Assembly: GCF_001975825.1 (NCBI RefSeq)
Contig: NZ_MTKN01000002.1
Location: forward strand, 124,001-188,000
Direction of reading: 5' to 3'
DNA length: 64,000 nucleotides
Source: [Flexibacter] sp. ATCC 35208
GTDB taxonomy: Bacteria; Bacteroidota; Bacteroidia; Chitinophagales; Chitinophagaceae
Shown piece by piece: positions 54,197 to 61,450 of this stretch. The notes beneath the pieces were generated by a model. It saw only the letters and a program-made list of their open reading frames with translations. It ran no database searches and was not told where the DNA came from. Position 1 is the stretch's first letter. Each line of letters starts with the position of its first letter. The translations under genes were made by a program, and so were the position numbers.

Positions 54197-56427
54197 GACA
54201 CGACCTTCCCCCCTTTCACCACTGCCTCCACAGTCGTTTGATAAGGCGCATGCAATTTGAAAGATACATCCCACTCTCCCGGCCATGCGGGTAATAAATA
54301 AATCTTCCTGTCATCCGTTTGTAGCAGCATTTCCTGCACCCCTATCATGGCAGATCCTCCCCAATTATGATCCGGTGTCCAGTCAAAACCCGGGCCCCAG
54401 AATGTAGGAAAACGATGTGGCCCATCTTTAAATTTCAATACACTTAATTTCGCTGCATCTGCTGTCATGCCCAATCTGGCAGCAAAGATGGAATACTGTT
54501 TCCACCCTGCGTAATCCCATTGCGCTACTGCTTGTGGATCGTATTTATAAGTATTAATAGCAGTATCCAATCCTGGTTTTCCAATGCCATAAATCCCCCA
54601 GGGAAATACAGGATAAAGTTGTGGCGTTTCCCTGTTCTGAATTCTTTCCCATTTCTCTGCTGGCAAAATAGTGGTATGACCTTCATATTCACCAAAAGGA
54701 ATGGGTGGCAAATGTGCTAACATCGTATCCCATTTTGGATCAGGTGCAACCACTATCAATCTTTGTAAAATCGTCTGCATCGCTGCTATCACAGTAGTGG
54801 AATTATAAGTTAGCTTATACGTCTCAGCAGCAGAAGTAGGATAAAATATATAATGCCCCTGTGCATCGAATTTGTGATAATGTGCATCATAAAAAGACAA
54901 ACAACTATCTATAAACGGCAGGTATTTTTGTAAGTTCACACCATCATATCGCTGCTCATCCAGCATCATCAGACAAAACTCAAACACCGTTTCCCATTCA
55001 TACTCCAACCACTTATTATATTCTACACCAGGGTCAGTACCAGCCGGTCTTTTCGGGTGATACTCCGTTACATTCGGCAGACCAAAATTTTCTATCTGCT
55101 CTGTAAAGCATGCCCCGACATGGTTCCAATACACCCTGCTACGCAAAGATGCATTGTGCAACATGCGCATGTAAAAATCAAATTGTGCTTTTAACATTTC
55201 TCCATCTCCGTTTTTCAACATGGGGAAATAAACCAGTCGTTGATTTTGCGCGGTCATAGTACCACCACCCCATGCCCTGAAGTCAGGAGAAAAATGTTTA
55301 CTGCTATCTACATAACAGGGATCAAATGTGAATAACCCGCCGTTGAATTTTGTAGGCCATTCACCAAATGCATTGCAGGCTAACTGATAACGGAATAATT
55401 CATAATTACGGTCTATTGTACGAACAGCAGCATCTTTACTATCAATATGAATATAGCTACGATTCCAGAATTGTTTCCACCATTTGATGCTGCGTCTCCG
55501 CCCTAAAGACGGCTCAATGGATATCTTTATCGATACAGGGTTCGATAGAGATTTCGATGTAGATTTCGATACAGGTTTGGATTCCTTTATCAATGCCCAC
55601 AGCCCCTCTTCCCAATCCTTCGATGTATTCGTCTGTGCTACATGCAGTCCGATCGTTATTTCCTGCGACTTGACCTGCTTAGATGTTCTCAATTCCCACC
55701 CACGATATTTTGTATCTGCATACTGGCCATCCGTATTTCCCCCTGCTATCATCCCTTTCCCCTGCATAATTCCTCCAAAAGTATTATGCCGGATAGGATT
55801 ATATAACTGATCCTTCACCGCAGACATTCCTTCCATCCTCACTGTATAATCAAAAATATCCTCCTTATCATCCCTGTTGCGATGATAAAACTGTACCCTA
55901 TTTCCCACAAAAGAAACAGTATCCTTATAAGTCGTAATCGGAAAAGCTTGTAATTCTTTATATGAATTCGCCCTGCACTCTACCGCATCTGTAATAACAT
56001 GATCCTCATATCTCCATGATTCATAAACAGCACTCATCCGCACTGCTGTTTTACTTTCCATACTCACATGCACAACCGGATGAAATACATCTACCCACAA
56101 TACTATGCGTACCCCACCTCCACTTACAATCACACTCCCATCCTCCAAGTGCAACTCCTGCCTGAAATCCCCCTTGTCAAATGGCCTGCCTTCTATGCGT
56201 ACTCTTACCCTCCCCAACTTGAGCATTGCATTATTCTCATCAAATGTACCGCTGCGCGATAAATAAAATAGGAGATCCCCCTTTTCTACCCACACATTCA
56301 ACCCAATATCTCCACCTCCACAAGGCATAGATTCTCCTGCATGCCGGCTTTGGGTATTCCATACCAGCTGCGCATTCGTTTTCAAACAAAAAATCAATAA
56401 ACAGGATAACAAAAGTCGATATAACAT
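54133..56427 (-). CDS. DUF5703 domain protein, secreted glycoside hydrolase-like
   Basis: Start at 56427 (MLYRLLLSCLLIFCLKTNAQ) gives a clean signal peptide; the frame extends 20 codons further upstream. The ~764-residue product opens LVWNTQSRHAGESMPCGGGDIGLNVWV, the DUF5703 N-terminus, then a beta-sandwich and a large alpha-helical part with FGEWPTKFNGGLFTFDP, WGGGTMTAQNQRLVYFPML and WTPDHNWGGSAMIGVQEML, resembling (alpha/alpha)6-barrel glycosidases. The substrate is unknown. A Lys/Ser-rich stretch near residue 290-315 is encoded by an internal imperfect repeat (55519-55589) and looks like an insertion. Its 3' end has been tandemly repeated downstream. It may serve polysaccharide breakdown. 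Confidence 0.8.
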   Translation of the reverse strand: MLYRLLLSCLLIFCLKTNAQLVWNTQSRHAGESMPCGGGDIGLNVWVEKGDLLFYLSRSGTFDENNAMLKLGRVRVRIEGRPFDKGDFRQELHLEDGSVIVSGGGVRIVLWVDVFHPVVHVSMESKTAVRMSAVYESWRYEDHVITDAVECRANSYKELQAFPITTYKDTVSFVGNRVQFYHRNRDDKEDIFDYTVRMEGMSAVKDQLYNPIRHNTFGGIMQGKGMIAGGNTDGQYADTKYRGWELRTSKQVKSQEITIGLHVAQTNTSKDWEEGLWALIKESKPVSKSTSKSLSNPVSIKISIEPSLGRRRSIKWWKQFWNRSYIHIDSKDAAVRTIDRNYELFRYQLACNAFGEWPTKFNGGLFTFDPCYVDSSKHFSPDFRAWGGGTMTAQNQRLVYFPMLKNGDGEMLKAQFDFYMRMLHNASLRSRVYWNHVGACFTEQIENFGLPNVTEYHPKRPAGTDPGVEYNKWLEYEWETVFEFCLMMLDEQRYDGVNLQKYLPFIDSCLSFYDAHYHKFDAQGHYIFYPTSAAETYKLTYNSTTVIAAMQTILQRLIVVAPDPKWDTMLAHLPPIPFGEYEGHTTILPAEKWERIQNRETPQLYPVFPWGIYGIGKPGLDTAINTYKYDPQAVAQWDYAGWKQYSIFAARLGMTADAAKLSVLKFKDGPHRFPTFWGPGFDWTPDHNWGGSAMIGVQEMLLQTDDRKIYLLPAWPGEWDVSFKLHAPYQTTVEAVVKGGKVVSLKVTPKEREKDVIYPGRGYD

Positions 56428-56547
56428 GGAATTGGTTGTAAATGCTACACTTAAAAATACAGCATACGCTTTCAAAAATAAAATCACCCTTTTATATTGT
56501 TATTGTCTGCCCTCAATTTGTCCATCCATCCAATTTAGCCCCCTTCT

Positions 56548-56694
56548 AATAAAATAGTAGTGTATCAATTTCAATTTTCTTTAAAAAATCACCCGAATCT
56601 TCCACGCAGTTGTCGTAGGCAACTGCGTGGAAGATTCGGAATGGGCCTGCGGCCGGCTTGACTAAATTCAAAATGACACACTACCAATAAAATA
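56548..56694. mobile_element. MITE-like element with inverted repeats and a 20-bp hairpin
   Basis: A ~129-bp segment (56557-56685) is bounded by imperfect inverted repeats (56557-56577 and 56664-56684, 18 of 21 positions matching, ends GTAGTGT / ACACTAC). It is flanked by a 9-bp direct repeat AATAAAATA (56548-56556 and 56686-56694), which looks like a target-site duplication. The interior holds a perfect 20-bp stem (56593-56612 with 56620-56639) with a 7-nt loop. No coding capacity. It sits 37 bp upstream of the Rrf2 start. Confidence 0.6.
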
Positions 56695-56721
56695 CTTTTT
56701 TATCTTTTATTAATTCCACCC

Positions 56722-56729
56722 TATCTTTG
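56722..56729 (+). promoter_or_regulatory. Promoter -7 element of the Rrf2 gene, leaderless candidate
   Basis: TATCTTTG matches the Bacteroidota -7 consensus TAnnTTTG and lies only 4 bp before the ATG at 56734. Transcription would start at or near the start codon. A T-rich stretch about 20 bp upstream may be the -33 region. Confidence 0.5.
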
Positions 56730-56733
56730 CCAT

Positions 56734-57165
56734 ATGTTCTCAAAAACCTGCGAATACGGCATCAGGGCAATGATCTATATTGCACAGCAATCCAAAAATA
56801 ACGTCAAAGTCGGCGTTAAGGACATTGCTGCAGGTATCGACTCCCCTGAATACTTCATCGCCAAAATCCTGCAGGAACTTACAAGGAAAGGCTTACTCCT
56901 CTCCTTCAAAGGCCCCACCGGCGGCTTTTACCTGGATGACAAAGCCCTCCAATGCTCTATCGCCAACATCGTCAAAGCCATTGACGGCGACAAGATCTTC
57001 TCCGGCTGCGGACTCGGCCTGGATTATTGCTCAGAAAGCAAACCCTGTCCCATCCACCACGAGTTCAAGAGAATCAGAGAAGATATGGCTAATATGTTGA
57101 ACAACACCAGACTGGACGAGTTTCACGAAAAACTCACTAAAGACATTGGGTTCCTGAAACGCTGA
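56734..57165 (+). CDS. Rrf2 family regulator with Fe-S-type cysteines (NsrR-like)
   Basis: The 143-residue product has the Rrf2 N-terminal winged helix (CEYGIRAMIYIAQQ, GVKDIAAGIDSPEYFIAKILQELTRKGLLLSFKGPTGGF) and three clustered cysteines, Cys92, Cys99 and Cys105 (SGCGLGLDYCSESKPCPIHHEF). That arrangement resembles the [Fe-S] ligands of NsrR and IscR. NsrR proteins sense nitric oxide. The next gene, 41 bp downstream, is a truncated haemoglobin, and a nitric oxide reductase-like remnant follows, so control of a nitrosative-stress locus is likely. Cluster type and DNA site cannot be determined by eye. Confidence 0.88.
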   Translation: MFSKTCEYGIRAMIYIAQQSKNNVKVGVKDIAAGIDSPEYFIAKILQELTRKGLLLSFKGPTGGFYLDDKALQCSIANIVKAIDGDKIFSGCGLGLDYCSESKPCPIHHEFKRIREDMANMLNNTRLDEFHEKLTKDIGFLKR

Positions 57166-57206
57166 CATTTTTTTTATACTAATAAAAGACAAAAAGGTAT
57201 TAAATT

Positions 57207-57569
57207 ATGCTGACCGATATTACAACTGAAGAAGACATACAACTCATGGTGCATACCTTCTATGCCCGGGTAAGAGAGGACAACACCATAGGTCCCATCT
57301 TCAACGCCCGCATCAAAGACTGGGATACCCACCTGCAGAAACTATGTAACTTCTGGAGTACACTCCTCCTCTGTACCAGAAAGTACGAGGGCGATCCAAT
57401 GAGTGTACACCGCGGAATGGCTATCGACACTGTGCATTTCAACACCTGGCTCTCCATCTTTCAGCAAACCATAGATGAACTGTTCGCCGGCGAAACCGCA
57501 CAGGCAGCTAAAAACAGGGCACAAAAAATATCGGCCGTCATGCAACATGTAGTGACCCGCCCGGCATAG
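57207..57569 (+). CDS. Group III truncated haemoglobin
   Basis: The 120-residue product matches the group III truncated-globin layout: ITTEEDIQLMVHTFYARVREDNTIGPIF at the start, the WDTHLQKLCNFWSTLLL segment, an HRGMAIDTVHFNTWLSIFQQTIDELF segment with the likely proximal His, and a C-terminal AQKISAVMQHV helix. Such globins bind oxygen and nitric oxide and are often linked to nitrosative stress. It follows the Rrf2 gene by 41 bp and precedes a truncated oxidase-like remnant. Likely co-regulated by the Rrf2 protein (inference). Confidence 0.85.
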   Translation: MLTDITTEEDIQLMVHTFYARVREDNTIGPIFNARIKDWDTHLQKLCNFWSTLLLCTRKYEGDPMSVHRGMAIDTVHFNTWLSIFQQTIDELFAGETAQAAKNRAQKISAVMQHVVTRPA

Positions 57570-57571
57570 GA

Positions 57572-57700
57572 GATCCTGGTTTCGCAAAACTCCGCTGGTT
57601 AAGAGTACCAGGCGATATATTGCTGGCAGTGGGTGAATTCCTGCTGGTGATTTTTGTAATTGGATTAAAGACCGGGTGGTCTTTAAAAGAAGAGCGTTAA
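57572..57700 (+). pseudogene. Remnant of the C-terminus of a NorB/qNOR-type nitric oxide reductase or related oxidase
   Basis: Directly after the globin stop, an open frame without start encodes DPGFAKLRWLRVPGDILLAVG and then a hydrophobic segment (EFLLVIFVIGLKTGW) with a short charged tail SLKEER-stop at 57698-57700. It looks like the last membrane helix and tail of a NorB/cbb3-type subunit (motif R-x-x-GD-x-x-x-x-x-G, then ~20 hydrophobic residues, then GLKTGWS). No upstream remainder of that gene exists in the window, so a deletion has probably removed it. The family call is from memory of the C-terminal pattern. Confidence 0.55.
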
Positions 57701-57711
57701 AAAGATGTAAT

Positions 57712-57739
57712 GCCTGCTGCGGGTTCTCCTGCGGCAGGC
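57712..57739 (+). terminator. Stem-loop after the globin/remnant unit, probable terminator
   Basis: A 12-bp stem (57712-57723 with 57728-57739, two mismatched or wobble pairs) and a TTCT loop lie 11 bp past the remnant's stop. A short T-stretch follows, so it is probably the terminator of the original operon. Confidence 0.5.
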
Positions 57740-57802
57740 GCTATCGTTTTCTGAGAATTAGTGAATTCCCCCATTTATGCATATTTTATTGCGGATGTAC
57801 AG

Positions 57803-58564
57803 CTATTTATTGATGTACAACTTCGTATCATAAGTAATCGTCACTTCACCATCCCGCTGATTCACCTCAAACAACTCTGTCAGCGCTTCCATCATCTCCT
57901 CATAATTTTTCTGCCCTGGTTGCGGCATATAAGAAGAACTTAACACCTGCCCTTTCAATCCCTCAAAGTCCAGCTGCTGGCTATGCCTGAAGTAGTGTAC
58001 ATCCATCGTGGCAGGTGCAAAAAACGCCGTCAGCTCCGGCTCATGTGCCTTCCGGATCTCATGATAATCCGTTCCATACTTCGCCTTAATATCTTCATAC
58101 CCTTTGTCAAACGGAGAATCCAGCGTACGCAAATTCCACAGCAACGCTATATGCCCATCAGGTAATAAGATACGATCAAACTCTTTCCGCGCCAACACAG
58201 GATCTATCCAGTGAAAAGCCTGCGCCACTGTAATCAGTTGTACTGACTGATCTGGTAACCCAGTCGCCTCCCCTGAACCAGTGAGAGAAGAAAAATTGGG
58301 ATAGTCATTCAACTGTGCTTCTGCCGCCTCACGCATCTTTGCATTCGGCTCTATCGCATACACCGTCCAACCTTTTTTTAATAATAATTCCGTCAGAATA
58401 CCTGTACCGGAACCAATATCTGCCACTGTTGCATCACTGGTAAGCCCACCTTTTGCCTGCAAAAAATCAAGTAACGAATCCGGATAGGTAGGACGGTATT
58501 TTTTGTAGTTGTCTACCCTGTCAGAAAATCTTTCTTTGGAGTTAAACTTGTCTAAAGACGCCAT
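57803..58564 (-). CDS. Class I SAM-dependent methyltransferase
   Basis: The 253-residue product shows motif I VADIGSGTGILTELL (~46-60), a VYAIEPNAKMREAA acidic-loop motif and later VAQAFHWIDP, as in Methyltransf_11-type enzymes. The substrate cannot be read. It overlaps the start of its neighbour's stop region: the ABC ATPase gene ends at 58552 and this gene starts at 58564, a 13-bp overlap, suggesting translational coupling. The unrelated partner functions are curious. Family call secure. Confidence 0.87.
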   Translation of the reverse strand: MASLDKFNSKERFSDRVDNYKKYRPTYPDSLLDFLQAKGGLTSDATVADIGSGTGILTELLLKKGWTVYAIEPNAKMREAAEAQLNDYPNFSSLTGSGEATGLPDQSVQLITVAQAFHWIDPVLARKEFDRILLPDGHIALLWNLRTLDSPFDKGYEDIKAKYGTDYHEIRKAHEPELTAFFAPATMDVHYFRHSQQLDFEGLKGQVLSSSYMPQPGQKNYEEMMEALTELFEVNQRDGEVTITYDTKLYINK

Positions 58565-59508
58565 ATACTATCAGGTTTAATAGTGAGATATACAGTGCTC
58601 CCCTTTTTAGTCAGTACATCAGTAGGTGTTCTGACCAACAGGGAACCTCCCGGAACCTTTACACGCACCTCATACGCACTCCCCATATAATCTACTGCTT
58701 CTACAATGCCTTTGATCCCGGATTTATATGCAAACTGCAAATTCTCGGGGCGAATAAATGCTTGCTCTTCGCCTGTCAGCTCCAGCACCTTCGCATCAAC
58801 CAGATTATAAGGACCAAACAACGCTGCCGTATATTCATCCACAGGATGATTGTATACATCAATCGGCGTGCCTTTCTGCACAATCAAACCATCTTTCACC
58901 ACCAGTATTTCATCTGCCCATGACAGTGTATCCTGTGGATCATGTGATACAAGCAGACAGGTCAGGTCCAGCTTTTCTCCGATTTCCCTGATCACCGTTT
59001 TCAGGATCTCTTTATGTGAATAATCCAGGTTGGAGAAAGGCTCATCCAACAGGAATAATGTAGGATTACCAATTAACAACCGGGCCATAGCCACTCGTTG
59101 TTTTTCCCCACCTGAGAGCTGATCGGTTCTTCTCTTCATCAGGTGATTGATCCTGCATATGCTATAGAGTTCGTCTGCTTCGTCATCCGTCATCTTATTG
59201 GCATATTCCAGCACCTGCTCTACCCTGTAGTTCAATCTCAGTTCATAATGCTGACTCAGGTAAGCAATACCAGGTTCGCCGGGAAGCAGTCTTTCGTGTG
59301 GGCCTTTTACCCGCGTACCTTCAAATCGTACTTCACCTTCATCTGTCTGCATCAATCCGGCTACAATCTTCAGTAAGGTACTTTTCCCGGAACCGGAGGC
59401 CCCTACAATAGCAATCTGCTGGTGCTTCTCCTGCGAAAAATTAATACCCTTTAATACCCATTCGCCATTCTCCTGTTTACGGATCCCTGTTGCTGTTAAA
59501 AAACTCAT
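58552..59508 (-). CDS. ABC transporter ATP-binding protein with TOBE-like domain
   Basis: Start at 59508 (MSFLTATGIRKQ) is preferred over an upstream hydrophobic extension. The 318-residue product has Walker A GASGSGKST (36-44), signature LSGGEKQRV (~134), Walker B LFLLDEPFSNLD (~150), H-loop VSHDP and a C-terminal TOBE-like domain (EQAFIRPENLQF, then LLVRTPTDVLTKKGSTVYLTIKP). This layout is that of PotA/MalK/ModC-type importer ATPases. No permease or binding protein is nearby, so its transporter partner is unknown. It overlaps the methyltransferase gene by 13 bp. Confidence 0.88.
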   Translation of the reverse strand: MSFLTATGIRKQENGEWVLKGINFSQEKHQQIAIVGASGSGKSTLLKIVAGLMQTDEGEVRFEGTRVKGPHERLLPGEPGIAYLSQHYELRLNYRVEQVLEYANKMTDDEADELYSICRINHLMKRRTDQLSGGEKQRVAMARLLIGNPTLFLLDEPFSNLDYSHKEILKTVIREIGEKLDLTCLLVSHDPQDTLSWADEILVVKDGLIVQKGTPIDVYNHPVDEYTAALFGPYNLVDAKVLELTGEEQAFIRPENLQFAYKSGIKGIVEAVDYMGSAYEVRVKVPGGSLLVRTPTDVLTKKGSTVYLTIKPDSIWRL

Positions 59509-59525
59509 AATAAACAAAAGTAAAA

Positions 59526-59558
59526 GAAATATACAATTAATTGCCCCCATTTTACAAA
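59526..59558 (-). promoter_or_regulatory. Promoter candidate of the ABC ATPase gene
   Basis: On the minus strand a TTTG (complement of 59555-59558) and TATATTTC (complement of 59526-59533), 21 bp apart, resemble the Bacteroidota -33/-7 promoter, with one mismatch in the -7 box. It lies 18 bp from the start codon. Confidence 0.4.
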
Positions 59559-59607
59559 CCCTGCGGTCGCTATTAGGGGTATTTTTATCCTCTCAAATTG
59601 ATGACAG

Positions 59608-60555
59608 ATGAAAAAGATAACTATTGGGAAAACAGATTTACAGATAGCTCCAATCAACTTTGGTGGTAACGTATTTGGCTGGACTTTAGACGAAAAACAA
59701 TCATTTGAAATATTAGATGCTTTTGTCAATGCCGGCTTTAATTTCATTGATACTGCGGATACTTATTCCTGGTGGGTAGAAGGCAATAAAGGTGGTGAAT
59801 CAGAAGCCATCATTGGTAAATGGATGAAGGCGCGCAACAACCGCGATAAGGTTGTCATCGCTACCAAAGTAGGTTCTCAGAACAAAGAACATAAAGAAGA
59901 TGTGAGCAGGGCACACATCCTGAAATCAGTTGATGAGTCATTGCAACGTTTACAAACAGATCATATTGATTTGTACTATACACACTTTGATGATAATGTG
60001 ACTCCTTTAGAAGAGACATTGTCTGCCTACGATGAAATTATCAAAGCTGGTAAAGTAAAGTACATTGCGGCTTCCAACCTGACACCGGAGCGCCTGACAG
60101 CGTCCCTGAAACTGGCAGAAGAAAAGGGTTTACCCCGTTACCAGGCTTTACAGCCACATTACAACCTGGTAGAGCGTGCAAATTTTGAAACAAAATACCA
60201 ACCTATTGCACAGCAGTATGGTTTGAGTGTAATGCCTTACTGGTCACTGGCAGCAGGTTTCCTGACAGGTAAATACCGTTCTGAGGAAGATTTTAAGAAA
60301 AGTGTGCGTGGTGAAGGAGTGAGGAAATACCTGGATGCAAAAGGTATTGGGGTATTACATGCACTGGACAAAGTAGCGGCTAAACATAATTCTAAACCTG
60401 CAACTGTTGCACTGGCATGGTTGCTGGCGCAACCAACCATTGCAGCTCCGATCGTGAGTGCTACAAGCCAACATCAGCTGGAAACTCTGGTGGCGGCACC
60501 GGCTTTACAGCTGGATGCGGAAGATCTGGGATTGCTGGATAATGCCAGTAAATAA
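59608..60555 (+). CDS. Aldo/keto reductase family oxidoreductase
   Basis: The 315-residue product has the complete tetrad: Asp48 and Tyr53 in NFIDTADTYSWW, Lys87 in VIATKVG and His126 in LYYTHFDD. The barrel and the C-terminal AWLLAQPTIAAPIVSATSQHQLE block (cofactor-binding S-x-x-x-x-L) are typical of the AKR superfamily group that includes general stress or IolS-like proteins. It uses NADPH by family. It is divergent from the ABC ATPase gene, with a 99-bp spacer. Physiological substrate unknown. Confidence 0.92.
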   Translation: MKKITIGKTDLQIAPINFGGNVFGWTLDEKQSFEILDAFVNAGFNFIDTADTYSWWVEGNKGGESEAIIGKWMKARNNRDKVVIATKVGSQNKEHKEDVSRAHILKSVDESLQRLQTDHIDLYYTHFDDNVTPLEETLSAYDEIIKAGKVKYIAASNLTPERLTASLKLAEEKGLPRYQALQPHYNLVERANFETKYQPIAQQYGLSVMPYWSLAAGFLTGKYRSEEDFKKSVRGEGVRKYLDAKGIGVLHALDKVAAKHNSKPATVALAWLLAQPTIAAPIVSATSQHQLETLVAAPALQLDAEDLGLLDNASK

Positions 60556-60730
60556 TTGCTACCTGCTTAGGAGGTTGGTTGCGGTCAACGAATGCCAGTA
60601 AACACCTTACTGAACTTATGGTAGAGCGACCCGGACAGGCAGTGTACCTACCCTTCAAAGAATCCGCTCCCATCCCGCATCCCTGCTATGCCTATGTACT
60701 ATCACTGCAGCCAAAAACAGTAAATTGAGC

Positions 60731-61450
60731 ATGAATAACCTGACCATTATGTTGAAAAGAATCTCCCCACTCGAAAAAATGCTGGGTATTGCCATTGCTT
60801 TTACGATGGCACTCCTCGTCGCACGCGTTCTCCGCTATCATGAATATTTCTATTTATTCTATATCTGGAACACATTTTTGGGTGTATTACCCCTGATATT
60901 CAGTCGTAAATTGGCCAGATTGTCCGGTATCAATCTCCGTACTGTCGGTGTGCTGGCTTGCTGGCTGGTATTTTTCCCCAATGCACCGTACATGATCACG
61001 GATCTCTTTCACTTTCAGGAAAGACCGCCTGTTCCACAGTGGTTCGATCTCCTCATCGTCTCTTCAGCAGCCTGGAACGGCTTGTTGCTGGGAATCATTT
61101 CTCTAATGCAGGTAGAACATTTTTTGTCTCTTCATGTGAAAGGGCTGTGGGTAAAAGTGATCGTGGTTGTCAGCTTCATTCTATGTGGATATGGAGTGTA
61201 TATTGGCAGGTTTTTGCGGTTCAACAGCTGGGATGCTGTGACCAATCCGGAAGCATTGTTATTCACCATAGCGGATCATTTGTTCAACCCATATGATCAT
61301 ATGGGTGCATGGGCATTCAGTATAGGTTTTGGGGGGATGTTCGGTATTATTTATTACACTTTGCAACAACTGCATCATCATAAAAAAAGCGCCCCTCAAA
61401 ACGAGGGACGCTTATCTATATCCTGCAGTCAGTCTACCTTAGTGTCCTGA
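60731..61450 (+). CDS. DUF1361 family membrane protein
   Basis: The start is the ATG at 60731; a TTG two codons upstream is less likely. The 239-residue product has about six transmembrane segments (LGIAIAFTMALLVARVL, YLFYIWNTFLGVLPLIF, VGVLACWLVFFPNAPYMITDLFHF, LLLGIISLMQV, VVVSFILCGYGVYIGRFLRFNSWDA and WAFSIGFGGMFGIIYYTL). The FFPNAPYMITDLFHF and GRFLRFNSWD motifs mark DUF1361. Function unknown. The last ~20 codons coincide with the terminator of the convergent sugar transporter gene and overlap its 3' end by 12 bp. Confidence 0.85.
   Translation: MNNLTIMLKRISPLEKMLGIAIAFTMALLVARVLRYHEYFYLFYIWNTFLGVLPLIFSRKLARLSGINLRTVGVLACWLVFFPNAPYMITDLFHFQERPPVPQWFDLLIVSSAAWNGLLLGIISLMQVEHFLSLHVKGLWVKVIVVVSFILCGYGVYIGRFLRFNSWDAVTNPEALLFTIADHLFNPYDHMGAWAFSIGFGGMFGIIYYTLQQLHHHKKSAPQNEGRLSISCSQSTLVS
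61382..61413 (-). terminator. Terminator of the MFS transporter gene, inside the convergent DUF1361 coding region
   Basis: The stem 61387-61397 with 61403-61413 (11 bp, one G-U on the minus strand), 5-nt loop, is followed on the minus strand by TTTTTTT. It is 26 bp past the stop of the transporter gene. Confidence 0.75.

Noticed and set aside
60541..60602. AATGCCAGTAAA repeated 50 bp apart at the 3' end of the aldo/keto reductase gene
   Set aside because: Only 12 bp and no further similarity; probably chance or a very short duplication.
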